64,000 bases of DNA from CAWDCV01 sp963728125. Its GTDB lineage: Bacteria; Actinomycetota; Actinomycetes; CAWDCV01. The DNA is taken from contig CAVSIZ010000018.1 in assembly GCA_963728125.1 (NCBI GenBank), positions 1-64,000 of the forward strand, given 5' to 3'. The first letter of the stretch is position 1. Each line of letters opens with the position of its first letter. The position numbers and the translations under genes were made by a program. Below the pieces are notes generated by a model that was not told the origin of the DNA, searched no databases, and was given only the letters and a program-made list of their open reading frames with translations. Shown piece after piece: positions 17,378-25,294 of this stretch.

Positions 17378-19084
17378 TCACCCCACGGGCACGATGTCGG
17401 CCGCTCCGAGCCGGGCAGCGTCGGCCGTGTCGTCGTCGGGCTGTTCCTGCGATAGCCGTTCGGCCTCGACCCGCGCGACGTAGTGCTGGACCTCACGCGA
17501 GACCTGGTCCTCGCTCCAGTCAAGCAGCGGAGCCATGATTCGCGCTGCCATCGGGGCCGTGTCGACGCCGCGGTGAAAGGTCTCGATGGAGATGTGGGTG
17601 CGCCGGGTCAGCACGTCATCGAGGTGCCGAGCGCCCTCGTGCGAGACCGCGTACGCCACTTCGGCGCGCACGTAGTCGTCCGCTCCCGCCAGGGGCTCGC
17701 CGAGCTCCGGCTGGTCGTCGACGAGCTGCAGCACCTCGGACGTGAGGGAGCCGTACCGCTGCAGCAGGTGCTCGACGCGAGCGACGTGGACACCGTGGCG
17801 GCGGGCGATCCCGGCCCGCTGGTTCCACAGCGCGGCATATCCCACGGCGCCCACGAGAGGGATCTGATCGGTGACGCACGGCCCGCCGAAGCCGAGGCCG
17901 TGGACTGCGGCGTCGATCGCGTCCTTGGCCATCACCCGATAGGTCGTGTACTTGCCGCCGGCGATGACGACGAGTCCTGGCGCCGGGTGCGCTACTTCGT
18001 GCTCACGGGACAGCCGGGACGTGGCCTCGGACTCACCCGCGAGGAGTGGGCGTAGACCTGCGTACACGCCCTCGACATCCTCGCGAATCAGTGGCGTCAC
18101 GAGGATCTCGTTGACCCGGTCGAGGAGGTAGTCGATGTCCTTCGCCGATGCGGCCGGGTGCGCCTTGTCGAGGTTCCAATCGGTGTCGGTCGTCCCGATC
18201 AGCCAGTGGCGGCCCCACGGGATGACGAACAGGACGCTGGACTCGGTGCGCAGGATCAGGCCGGTGCTGGAGTGGATCCGATCCCGCGGGACGACGAGGT
18301 GAACGCCCTTGGACGCGCGGACGTGGAACTGGCCGCGCTCCCCCACCATCGACTGGGTGTCATCGGTCCAGACGCCGGTGGCGTTGACGATTTGCTTGGC
18401 GCGGACGACGAACTCGCGACCGGACTCGAGATCCCGCACCCGCGCGCCGGTCACCCGCTCCCCCTGGCGCTCGAAACCGACCACCCGCGCCCGGTTCGCG
18501 CAGAGCGCGCCGTACGAGGCGGCCGTGCGCACAATCGTCATCGTGTGCCGCGAGTCGTCGACCTGCGCGTCGTAGTACTGGATGCCGCCGATGAGCGCGT
18601 CGCGCTGCAGGCTCGGAGCAATACGCAGGGCGGCGCGCCGACTCAGGTGGCGATGACGAGGCAACCCGCCCTGAGTTCCCATCGACAGGCTGAAGGTGTC
18701 GTACATCAGGACGCCGGTGCCTGCGTACGGGCGCTCCCAGAACCGGCGCTGCAGGGGGTAGAGGAAGGGCACCGGCCGGATCAGGTGCGGAGCCAATCGC
18801 AGCAGCAGACCACGCTCGGTCAGTGCCTCCCGCACGAGGGCGAAGTCGAGCATCTCCAGGTAGCGCAGGCCGCCGTGGATGAGCTTGCTCGATCGCGAGG
18901 AGGTGCCGCTCGCCCAGTCCCTGGCCTCGACGAGCCCCGTGCTGAGGCCGCGGGTCGTGGCATCCAGCGCGGCGCCCGCGCCGACCACGCCCCCGCCGAC
19001 GACCAGGACGTCGAGCTCGGATCCGCTGGCGAGGGTGTCCAGTGCTGCCGTCCGTGTGGCCGGCGAGAGTGCTGCCGAATCCAT
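17378..19084 (-). CDS. glpD: Aerobic glycerol-3-phosphate dehydrogenase (FAD, quinone-linked)
   Basis: The 568-residue protein starts with a FAD-binding Rossmann motif, VVVGGGVVGAGAALDATTRG (about residues 26-45), followed by the GlpD signature SSRSSKLIHGGLRYLE. The ligand region IGTTDTDW and the C-terminal GlpD domain are present, so it is full length. It oxidises glycerol-3-phosphate to dihydroxyacetone phosphate and passes electrons to quinone at the membrane. No glpF or glpK is adjacent. TAGGGT (19091-19096, read leftward) lies 6 nt before the ATG, which suggests a leaderless transcript. Confidence 0.95.
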   Translation of the reverse strand: MDSAALSPATRTAALDTLASGSELDVLVVGGGVVGAGAALDATTRGLSTGLVEARDWASGTSSRSSKLIHGGLRYLEMLDFALVREALTERGLLLRLAPHLIRPVPFLYPLQRRFWERPYAGTGVLMYDTFSLSMGTQGGLPRHRHLSRRAALRIAPSLQRDALIGGIQYYDAQVDDSRHTMTIVRTAASYGALCANRARVVGFERQGERVTGARVRDLESGREFVVRAKQIVNATGVWTDDTQSMVGERGQFHVRASKGVHLVVPRDRIHSSTGLILRTESSVLFVIPWGRHWLIGTTDTDWNLDKAHPAASAKDIDYLLDRVNEILVTPLIREDVEGVYAGLRPLLAGESEATSRLSREHEVAHPAPGLVVIAGGKYTTYRVMAKDAIDAAVHGLGFGGPCVTDQIPLVGAVGYAALWNQRAGIARRHGVHVARVEHLLQRYGSLTSEVLQLVDDQPELGEPLAGADDYVRAEVAYAVSHEGARHLDDVLTRRTHISIETFHRGVDTAPMAARIMAPLLDWSEDQVSREVQHYVARVEAERLSQEQPDDDTADAARLGAADIVPVG

Positions 19085-19160
19085 GTCCCGACCCTATGCA
19101 GAATCGATCACGCTGAGCCCAGCACGTTAGGACCGGGCCATAACGGACATCACACTGGCC

Positions 19161-19538
19161 GTGTCCGCGTCGCAGTCGGCGACCTTCCCTGCCGCACCCA
19201 CGAGTGCGCGGGCTGCACGCGACTTCCTTCGGACGGTGCTGCCTGACCTGGCGTCGGACGTCATTGACGTGGTCCTGCTGCTGGTCACGGAGCTGGTCAC
19301 CAACGCCGTCGTCCACGCCCAGACCTCAGTACGCGTCTGCGTGGAGATGTCCGGATCGCGCGTGCGCATCGATGTCCAGGACGAAGCAACGACCATGCCA
19401 GGGCGACGACCGGTCTCTGTGGAGTCCCTCGGCGGCCGTGGGCTACTGCTGGTGGAGCGGCTCGCCGACCGCTGGGGATATGAACCGCGCCCGTGGGGCA
19501 AGACGGTCTGGTTCGAAATCGACGGCGCGTCGGGGTGA
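19161..19538 (+). CDS. RsbW-like ATP-binding anti-sigma/regulatory kinase
   Basis: The product has 125 residues with a GHKL (HATPase_c_2) fold: N box VTELVTNAVVHA, G1-type DVQDEATTMPG, and G2 GGRGLLLVERLADRWG, ending WGKTVWFEI. This is the small stand-alone class common in actinobacteria, where members phosphorylate anti-anti-sigma proteins or bind sigma factors. No anti-anti-sigma gene adjoins it. It might act on one of the two group-2 sigma factors in the window, but that is a guess. GTG 19161 is used as the start. Confidence 0.85.
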   Translation: MSASQSATFPAAPTSARAARDFLRTVLPDLASDVIDVVLLLVTELVTNAVVHAQTSVRVCVEMSGSRVRIDVQDEATTMPGRRPVSVESLGGRGLLLVERLADRWGYEPRPWGKTVWFEIDGASG

Positions 19539-19690
19539 CTAGCCCGCGTCACCGCGTATGGGGTTTGTCATCGCGTCGATCGGTAGCGCTGCAGTCAACC
19601 GGGTTCCGCCAGTGGCGGGCTGGCGACGGTCAGGATGCCGTTGCTGGCTTCCACGCGGTCGATGAGGCCGATGGTTGCCGAGCTCGACAC
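19539..19690 (-). pseudogene. C-terminal remnant of a sensor histidine kinase
   Basis: Read leftward, the segment encodes SATIGLIDRVEASNGILTVA, then after one extra base near 19612-19618, TGGTRLTAALPIDA and a stop at 19539. This matches the last ~40 residues of NarL-partner type histidine kinases (GLxDRVEAxxGxLxVxSPxGxGTxLxAxLP). Nothing upstream of about 19690 on this strand continues the kinase, and the region is replaced by the cupin gene on the other strand. I infer a deletion remnant. It directly abuts the RsbW-like gene end. Confidence 0.55.
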
Positions 19691-19723
19691 CCGTACCCGC
19701 GCATCTGACCAGGAGGAGGCACC

Positions 19724-20116
19724 ATGACATCCACGGACGCCGCCAGCGCTGAGAACGACGCACTCACCGGCAGGCTCAAGCGCACCGGGCTGCAACGCAG
19801 CTCCTCCTCCATCCCGGGGCGTGACATCGTCCAGGTCCACACCGAGATCCCCGTCGGCGTCCAATCCGGCTGGCACACCCACCCTGGCGAAGAGGTTGGC
19901 TACATCATCGCCGGCACGGTCCGGATGCAGATCGCCGACAGTGCCACGCTGACCCTCAATGCTGGTGACCCCTTCCTCATCCCGCCAGGGATACCGCACA
20001 ATGCCCTCGACCTGGGTCCCGGCGTCGGGCACATGCTGTCCACGTACATCGTGGAGGCAGACCAACCGCTGGTCACCCTGGTCGACGCTCCCGATGAGGG
20101 TGAGGAACACGAGTGA
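19724..20116 (+). CDS. Cupin-domain protein
   Basis: The product has 130 residues; AGGAGGAGG lies 5 nt before the ATG, a very strong ribosome site. The cupin core contains motif 1 GWHTHPGEEVGYIIAGTV (two His and Glu of a metal site) and motif 2 GDPFLIPPGIPHNALD (third His). The fold is common to small dioxygenases, isomerases and sugar-binding proteins, so the reaction cannot be told. Its stop overlaps the GTG of the zinc-finger gene (GTGA), so the two proteins are made together. Confidence 0.85.
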   Translation: MTSTDAASAENDALTGRLKRTGLQRSSSSIPGRDIVQVHTEIPVGVQSGWHTHPGEEVGYIIAGTVRMQIADSATLTLNAGDPFLIPPGIPHNALDLGPGVGHMLSTYIVEADQPLVTLVDAPDEGEEHE

Positions 20117-20466
20117 ACCAGGGCACCACCGGTGGGACCGAACTCCGCGACCGGCCGCTAGCGCTCTTCCGGCGGCTGAGCCGAGCCGGGGTTGTCCCGG
20201 CCCGCTCACCCGAGCAGTGCGACCACCTCGCAGCACTGCCCGCCGTGGCACCCGGCGACTGGAAAGACTGCCAGGACCACACCCCGGCCGACGGCCTAGT
20301 CGTGTTCCTGCGCGCCTGCCTCACCTGTGATTACGTCGGATGCTGCGACTCCAGCCGCGCCCGCCATGCAACCGCTCACGCCGGTGCGACCGGTCATCCG
20401 GTGATCCAGTCCGCCCAGCCAGGCGAGTCGTGGCGCTGGTGCTACGAACATTCGCTCCTCGGTTGA
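20113..20466 (+). CDS. UBP-type zinc-finger protein
   Basis: The protein has 117 residues. Residues ~35-117 match the ZnF-UBP fold: CDHL, then DCQ, ACLTCDYVGCCDSS, RHATAHAGATGHPVIQS and a final aromatic WRWCYEHS. In eukaryotes this finger binds the free C-terminus of ubiquitin; bacterial copies are frequent in actinobacteria but their ligand is not established. The conserved aromatic strand that holds the Gly-Gly tail appears as ESWRWCYEH. It is translationally coupled to the cupin. Confidence 0.8.
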   Translation: MNQGTTGGTELRDRPLALFRRLSRAGVVPARSPEQCDHLAALPAVAPGDWKDCQDHTPADGLVVFLRACLTCDYVGCCDSSRARHATAHAGATGHPVIQSAQPGESWRWCYEHSLLG

Positions 20467-20506
20467 GTGACAAGCCCGACCGATTCCGACCACAGGGGAG
20501 GCGACG

Positions 20507-20821
20507 ATGGCCAAGCAGCGACGGCACGTTCACCACAACGAGCCCATCGGCACCGCGTGGAAGGAGATCATCGAACGGATCCTCTTGGAAGAAGGTCGGG
20601 AACGCGCGCTGGCGGAGGCGCGGACATCGGCGGGCTACGACGTCGTGGTTCGAACGCCGATCACGTTCTTTGTGCGATACCAACGCGAAGGCGACAGCGT
20701 CGCCGCGAATGGCTCGGTCGATTGCGCGTGCGTCATCAGCCCGGACGTGTGCGAATGCTACGGCCCTTGCCCTGATTTCCCGGAATGCTGCGACGAGGGG
20801 CCGGTCATCACCGAGGGCTAG
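20507..20821 (+). CDS. Small protein with Cys-rich C-terminal tail, function unknown
   Basis: The product has 104 residues with AGGGGAGG 5 nt before the ATG. The N-terminal half is helical and charged (WKEIIERILLEEGRERALAE). The C-terminal part has eight Cys within about 25 residues, in the order CAC, CEC, PC, CC, separated by acidic residues and prolines. That spacing suggests a metal or cluster site, or a disulfide knot, but matches no family I recognise. There is no signal peptide. It follows the cupin/zinc-finger pair by 40 bp on the same strand and could be the third gene of that unit. Confidence 0.65.
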   Translation: MAKQRRHVHHNEPIGTAWKEIIERILLEEGRERALAEARTSAGYDVVVRTPITFFVRYQREGDSVAANGSVDCACVISPDVCECYGPCPDFPECCDEGPVITEG

Positions 20822-20861
20822 CGCATTAGCCCGGCGCGGCGTCGGTCACGGCGGCCGTAGC

Positions 20862-21881
20862 TCATTCGGGACGTGCGCTCCCCAGACCGGTCGCCGCTGC
20901 CCACGCGGGCTCCACCCGCTGCCGCATCCGCGCCTTGTCGTCGTCGGGGAGCCAGCAGGCGGTCACCCCGTCCAGGGCAATCCGGCGCAGTCCGTCGGCG
21001 TCGACCAGACCGACCTCCAGCACCGTCTGGTACTCGTCGGCGAGGTCGTAGCCGAGCAAGGCGGGGTCGTCGCTCCCGAGGCTGACGATCAGGCCGCTCG
21101 CCAGCATGTCGCTCAGCGGATGGTCAGTGATCTCGGGATAGACCTTGGAAATGATCACGTCTGAGCTGGGGCAGACGGTGAAGGCCACGCGCCGGTCCAC
21201 GGCTTCGGCCACGAGCTCGCGGTCCCTCAGCACGAGTGGGCCGTGGTCGATGCGCTCGCAGCCGAGGTAGCGGATAGCGTCGCCCACGCTCTCGGCGCTG
21301 AACTCACCGGCGTGCAACGTCCGGTGCAGGCCGTACCGTGCGGCCAGGTCGAACGCAGGCTGCAGCGCACGATCGTCGACACCTGCTTCTTCCCCGTCGC
21401 CGCCCACGCCGATCAGGTAGTCGCCGCGGTCGCGACACATCTCCACCTGCTCGAGTGCGGGCCTGGGTCCGCTGGCCTTGTCCACGTCCATGATCATGCG
21501 AACGCTGACGCCGAAATCGCGCTCCCCCTCGCGCACGCCTGCCTCGATCCCCTGCCAGGCGGTGTCGAAGGAGACGCCGCGACCCAGGAACTCGTGCGGG
21601 GTGAAGAACATCTCGGTGTGGATCACGCCGGCCGCTGCCGCGTCTTCGACCGATTCGTACGCCACCCGCCGGTAGTCGTCGACGTCCACCAGTACCGAGC
21701 ACACCGTGCCGAAGACGGCGAGAAAGTCGGTCAGGTCGTCGTAGTCGTACCACTGAGACAGATCGGGTTCCGGCCGCCCATGCTTCTTGGCGAGCTCGCG
21801 AACCGTGCCCGGTCGGGCGGTGCCCTCCAGATGGCGGTGGAGCTCGACCTTGGGCAGGGCGCGGATGTCCTCGGCTCTCAC
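20862..21881 (-). CDS. add: Adenosine deaminase
   Basis: The 339-residue protein carries the metal and catalytic residues in order: ELHRHLEGT near the N-terminus, TLHAGEFSAES (His and catalytic Glu), ERIDHGP, and SLGSDDPALLG (Asp pair). It converts adenosine or deoxyadenosine to the inosine form in purine salvage. The start is a GTG (VRAEDIRALPK). It is divergent from the RHH gene with the palindromic operator between them, so the operator could also affect add. Confidence 0.92.
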   Translation of the reverse strand: MRAEDIRALPKVELHRHLEGTARPGTVRELAKKHGRPEPDLSQWYDYDDLTDFLAVFGTVCSVLVDVDDYRRVAYESVEDAAAAGVIHTEMFFTPHEFLGRGVSFDTAWQGIEAGVREGERDFGVSVRMIMDVDKASGPRPALEQVEMCRDRGDYLIGVGGDGEEAGVDDRALQPAFDLAARYGLHRTLHAGEFSAESVGDAIRYLGCERIDHGPLVLRDRELVAEAVDRRVAFTVCPSSDVIISKVYPEITDHPLSDMLASGLIVSLGSDDPALLGYDLADEYQTVLEVGLVDADGLRRIALDGVTACWLPDDDKARMRQRVEPAWAAATGLGSARPE

Positions 21882-21918
21882 ACGCCCATCTTGGCCATAG
21901 TGCGAGGAATGCCGTGTG

Positions 21919-21937
21919 CGATATCGTGGCGATATCG
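21919..21937. promoter_or_regulatory. Tandem palindromes, probable RHH operator
   Basis: CGATATCG occurs at 21919-21926 and again at 21930-21937, each a perfect 8-bp palindrome, 11 bp apart (one helical turn, same face of DNA). The site lies 13 bp before the RHH gene start and 37 bp before the add start. Two half-turn-symmetric sites in phase are typical of operators bound by ribbon-helix-helix dimers, so autoregulation is likely. Confidence 0.7.
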
Positions 21938-21950
21938 GATGGGAGATCGC

Positions 21951-22325
21951 ATGGACGACGATGAGCCTCGCCTCTTACTGAAGGCGCTCGGCAGCATCCC
22001 GGAAGAGGATCGCGACCGAGTGCTCGCGTGGATGCTTGCTCGGCTTCCACCGGCGGGCGAGACGGCGTTGCTCACGAGCGTCCTGCCTGATCCGGCAACC
22101 ATGCGCCAACGAAGCAAGCAGGTCGCCCTTGGTGAGCGCGGCTTCCAGGTCGTGCCGATGCGCTTCACCAGCGACGAGCTGGCGCGGCTGCGCGCGTGGA
22201 GCGAAGAGCATGGCTTCTCCATGGCGGCCGTCGTGCGCGGCCTGGTCAGCCGATTCCTCGACGGTCAGCCCGACGCCGGCCCGAAGACGCAGCAGGGCGG
22301 CTCGGCCGAAGCCGAACCGCCCTGA
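21951..22325 (+). CDS. Ribbon-helix-helix (Arc/MetJ-like) DNA-binding protein
   Basis: The product has 124 residues from the ATG at 21951 with GGGAG 5 nt upstream. Residues ~67-105 fit an RHH fold: strand QVVPMRF, helix A TSDELARLRAWSEEH, helix B SMAAVVRGLVSRFLDG. The N-terminal 65 residues (LLLKALGSIPEEDRDRVLAW...) are helical and may mediate partner binding. There is no toxin gene beside it, so a toxin-antitoxin role is not supported. The tandem palindromes just upstream suggest it represses itself and perhaps add. Confidence 0.8.
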   Translation: MDDDEPRLLLKALGSIPEEDRDRVLAWMLARLPPAGETALLTSVLPDPATMRQRSKQVALGERGFQVVPMRFTSDELARLRAWSEEHGFSMAAVVRGLVSRFLDGQPDAGPKTQQGGSAEAEPP

Positions 22326-22338
22326 TGTACCTGTCGAG

Positions 22339-23319
22339 TTAGCTAGCCCAGGCGAGCAGTTGCTCGGAGTTGCTGGGGTGCCGCAGCCGAGCGAGCGAGA
22401 TCTTCTCGAGCTGGCGGATGCGCTCGCGGGTGAGGCCGAACTCACGAGCGACCTCCTCGAGCGTGCGCGGTCGGCCATCCCGCAGGCCGTACCGCAGCTC
22501 GACAATCGCGGCCTCGCGCGGAGGCAGCGTATGAACCACGCGGGCGAGCTCGTCGCGCAGCGCCTGCTGCGTCACCAGGTCGGCGGCCGAAGGCGTGGCT
22601 GTGTCGGCGACGATGTCGCCGAGCGGGGTCTCCTCGTCTTCGCCCACCGGGCTGTCGAGGCTGATCGGACCCCGGCGCAGCCGGCGAAGCTCCACGACCC
22701 GCTCGGGCGTCGTCTCAGCGACCTCGGCCAGCTCCTCGGGGCTCGGGTCCCGTCCGAGCTGGACCGACAGCTCCCGCTCGACGCGGAAGAGCTTGTTCAT
22801 CTCCTCGACCACGTGGACGGGCAGCCGAACGACGCGAGCGGTCTCGGCCATGCCGCGCTGGATCGCCTGGCGAATCCACCACGTGGCGTAAGTGGAGAAC
22901 TTGAAGCCCTTGCGGTAGTCGAACTTCTCGACCGACCGAATCAGGCCGAGGTTGCCCTCCTGCACGATGTCGAGAAAGGGCACGTCACGGCCCGAGTACT
23001 TGCGCGCGACCGCCACGACCAGCCGCAGGTTGGCGCGCAGCATGTGGTCCTTGGCGCGGTTGCCGTCCTCGACGAGCTGGGACAGCTCCTCCGCGGTGAC
23101 GTCATCCCGGAGCGGAACGTCCTCCATCACGTGCTGCCGGAGCAGCTCCGCGGCGTACAGACCCGCCTCGATGCGCTGCGCGAGCTCGACCTCTGCGGCG
23201 GCATCGAGCAGCGCCGTACGACCGATCTCATCGAGGTACGCCCGGACGAGATCGGGCTCGTCATCACGGACGCGTGTCGGCGCGCGACGCTCGGGATCGA
23301 TCAGGACATGGCGGGACAT
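22339..23319 (-). CDS. RNA polymerase sigma-70 factor, group 2 (second copy in window)
   Basis: The 326-residue protein has region 1.2 DLVRAYLDEIGR, region 2 NLRLVVAVARKYSGR, DIVQEGNLGLIRSVEKFDY, FKFSTYATWWIRQAIQRG, region 3, and region 4.2 GLTRERIRQLEKISLARL. It shares long identical blocks with the factor at 8.1-9.2 kb but differs between regions 1.2 and 2.1 and in region 3, so it is an older paralogue. ATG 23319 has AAAGG 8 nt upstream. The 210-bp leader region suggests regulated transcription. It is convergent with the RHH gene, 13 bp apart. Confidence 0.93.
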   Translation of the reverse strand: MSRHVLIDPERRAPTRVRDDEPDLVRAYLDEIGRTALLDAAAEVELAQRIEAGLYAAELLRQHVMEDVPLRDDVTAEELSQLVEDGNRAKDHMLRANLRLVVAVARKYSGRDVPFLDIVQEGNLGLIRSVEKFDYRKGFKFSTYATWWIRQAIQRGMAETARVVRLPVHVVEEMNKLFRVERELSVQLGRDPSPEELAEVAETTPERVVELRRLRRGPISLDSPVGEDEETPLGDIVADTATPSAADLVTQQALRDELARVVHTLPPREAAIVELRYGLRDGRPRTLEEVAREFGLTRERIRQLEKISLARLRHPSNSEQLLAWAS

Positions 23320-23473
23320 GGCAAGCCTTTAGTTTCGAGTTCAGACGGGGATCACCTCGTGCAACGGCCAATGCCCGGATCATGTTCCCCAGCGACCGTG
23401 ACCCGTGTCACGTGTGGGACAGGCTGACGCTGCCTCGAAGAGTTCCTGCGTGTGCGCAGGTGCGCAATCCACA

Positions 23474-23479
23474 AGTATA
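23474..23479 (-). promoter_or_regulatory. Candidate -10 element for the second sigma-factor gene
   Basis: TATACT on the minus strand is the best -10 in the 211-bp gap upstream of the sigma gene and would give a leader of about 150 nt. No convincing -35 is seen at 17 nt. The same bases read TATAAC on the plus strand. Confidence 0.35.
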
Positions 23480-23530
23480 ACGCTTCGCAAGCAGTGCTCC
23501 GACCACAGTGCCCTCGACTCCGCCTTTGAG

Positions 23531-23875
23531 TCACAGGTAGAGGCCGGTTGCGCCCTCCTGGAGGCGCTGAGCTGCTACCGCATGGACGTCTCGCTCCCGC
23601 AGCAGGACGTACGCGGCACCGTGCAGCTCGACCTCCGCTCGATCCTCGGGGTCATAGAGGACCCGATCCCCGACCTCCATGGTCCGCACATTCGGCCCCA
23701 GAGCGATGACCTCGGCCCAGGCGAGCCGGCGTCCCATCACCGCGGTCGCCGGGATGACAATGCCGCCCGTCGAGCGCCGCTCCCCCGCTTCACCGTCCAG
23801 CTTGACGAGCACGCGGTCGTGCAACAGCCGGACCGGCAGCTTGTCGTCGTCGCCGTGCGGGAACGCGGACCTCAC
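23531..23875 (-). CDS. GroES-like co-chaperonin family protein
   Basis: The product has 114 residues, slightly longer than GroES, with the fold signatures PVRLLHDRVLVKLD, the mobile-loop region GERRSTGGIVIPATA (GGIVIP is the GroEL-contact tripeptide region), VIALGPN and VGDRVLYDPEDRAEVELHGAAYVLLRERDVHAV. There is no GroEL gene nearby. It starts 42 bp after the stop of the S8 peptidase gene on the same strand, so both may be in one transcript. It could be a divergent second GroES serving a dedicated substrate. Confidence 0.85.
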   Translation of the reverse strand: MRSAFPHGDDDKLPVRLLHDRVLVKLDGEAGERRSTGGIVIPATAVMGRRLAWAEVIALGPNVRTMEVGDRVLYDPEDRAEVELHGAAYVLLRERDVHAVAAQRLQEGATGLYL

Positions 23876-23916
23876 GGCGTGAAAGGTACCCCGGCGCTCG
23901 AGGGACAGCGCACGCG

Positions 23917-25281
23917 TCAGGTCGGCGGCAGGATGCGTACGGCAGGACCGAAGCCGGGGATACGCCGCTGACCGGCGATCAGCTGGGCGAACGCAGAGCG
24001 AAGCGAGAGTTTGCGCTCTTGCGCCAGTCGCGCCATGGCGCCCGTCACCTGTGGCGCGCTGAACGAGGTCCCCGACCAGAGGGCCCAGGCGTCCCGCTCG
24101 AATGTGTCCGGTTGCGGGTCGACCATCGGCGACTCCGTGCCCTCGACGAATGCGGACCGGACTCCTTCACCCATGGTCGAGCAGTCCACCCAGAAGCCCC
24201 GTGTCGACCAGGCGGTCGGCCGCAGATCCTGCGTCAGCGCCCCAACCGCGATGACGCCGGGGAAGGCTGCGGGCCAGCACGGGCGGTCGTGGCCGAAGTT
24301 GCCGGCGGCAGCGACGACCTTGATCTCGCGACCGGTCTCCTCTTCCAGCTCCGCGAGCATCTCCATGGCGACGTCGAGTGCGATGGGCCGCTCGTCGTCA
24401 GCGGTCTCCATCCCGACCGACAGGTTGATAAGGACTTTCTTGTGCTTCTTCACGCCGTCACGTGCCGCGCGCACGAGGGCTCCGGCGACACGAACCTCGC
24501 CACCGACACCGTCGGAATCGAGCGCCTTGTACACCTCGATGTCGGCACCGGGAGCGACCTGCTGGACGATCGCCGCAGTGAAGTTGCCATGTGCGGCACC
24601 GATGTCCAGCGTCCCATCCTTGGGAAAGTCGTCCAACGGGTCGATGTTGTCGCGGGTGGCCAACCCGTTCAGCCAACCGTCCCTGCGCTTGGCCTTGGGG
24701 ATACCCGTGTCGATGACCGCCACCCGGACCGATTCGCCCTTGCCCGCACGCTGCTTACGCGGCGCCGGTCCGGCGGACGGTTCTGGTCCGGTCAGGCCCT
24801 TCATGACCGGCCCCATCGGCGTCACATAGTGCGCCGACACCGGGACACCTCTGCTACGCAGCATGTGCGCCACTTCGGCAAGCCGTTGCGCTGGGAGGCT
24901 GTCGTTGGACAGGCGTACGACACGCCCGTCCAACTCATCGACTGGCGTGGGTGTCAGGTTCTCCGCAGAAATCAGGTCCTGCGCATCGTCGACGGCTTCG
25001 GCCCTGATCAGCAGTTCGCCGATGACGGCCAACGTGCTCTCGTTGTGGCTGTCCGGGATCGTCTCGAATTGCACGACATCCGTGCGTCGACCGCGCCGGC
25101 TCTTCACCACGTCCACGGCGTGCGTACCGAAGCCGGTGTCGGCCAAGCGCGCCGACAGCTTCGTCACCTGACTCGAGATTCGCCGCAGATCCTCGAGACG
25201 CTGCTCCGGCGTCCGCGGATCCTCGGGCCCGAATTCCGGCAGGGATTGACCAGCTCTCATCGCCTTACCCCCTCGGCTCAT
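23917..25281 (-). CDS. Cytoplasmic S8 (subtilisin-like) serine peptidase, divergent partner of TPR-CHAT gene
   Basis: The protein has 454 residues. There is no signal peptide or membrane segment. Residues 1-180 form an uncharacterised, charged alpha/beta region ending in a Pro/Gly/Lys-rich linker; the S8 domain runs from about 184 to 445. Catalytic residues are all present: Asp191 (AVIDTGIP), His231 (GAAHGNF, replacing the usual GHGT), oxyanion Asn328 (AAAGNFG) and Ser406 (GTSFSAPQVTG). The long N-terminal part could be a prodomain or a recognition domain. ATG 25281 lies 7 nt after TAGCGT and would be leaderless; ATG 25260 has a GGGGG-rich ribosome site and is the alternative. The gene faces away from the CHAT gene with 29 bp between them. 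Confidence 0.9.
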   Translation of the reverse strand: MSRGGKAMRAGQSLPEFGPEDPRTPEQRLEDLRRISSQVTKLSARLADTGFGTHAVDVVKSRRGRRTDVVQFETIPDSHNESTLAVIGELLIRAEAVDDAQDLISAENLTPTPVDELDGRVVRLSNDSLPAQRLAEVAHMLRSRGVPVSAHYVTPMGPVMKGLTGPEPSAGPAPRKQRAGKGESVRVAVIDTGIPKAKRRDGWLNGLATRDNIDPLDDFPKDGTLDIGAAHGNFTAAIVQQVAPGADIEVYKALDSDGVGGEVRVAGALVRAARDGVKKHKKVLINLSVGMETADDERPIALDVAMEMLAELEEETGREIKVVAAAGNFGHDRPCWPAAFPGVIAVGALTQDLRPTAWSTRGFWVDCSTMGEGVRSAFVEGTESPMVDPQPDTFERDAWALWSGTSFSAPQVTGAMARLAQERKLSLRSAFAQLIAGQRRIPGFGPAVRILPPT

Positions 25282-25287
25282 CGTCGT

Positions 25288-25294
25288 TACGCTA
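25288..25294. promoter_or_regulatory. Symmetric -10 (TANNNTA) shared by the S8 and CHAT genes
   Basis: TACGCTA contains TACGCT for rightward and TAGCGT for leftward transcription on the same bases. The leftward start site would fall at the S8 ATG (7 nt away); the rightward one about 10 nt before the CHAT ATG. Such symmetric -10 elements are a known class of bidirectional promoter. No other promoter fits in the 29-bp gap. Confidence 0.55.

Noticed and set aside
18158..19246. 362-codon frame opposite glpD
   Set aside because: Antisense shadow of an intact GlpD.
21951..23319. RHH gene as antitoxin of a toxin-antitoxin pair
   Set aside because: The next gene is a convergent sigma factor and the other neighbour is add; no toxin-sized gene with RNase or kinase features is present.
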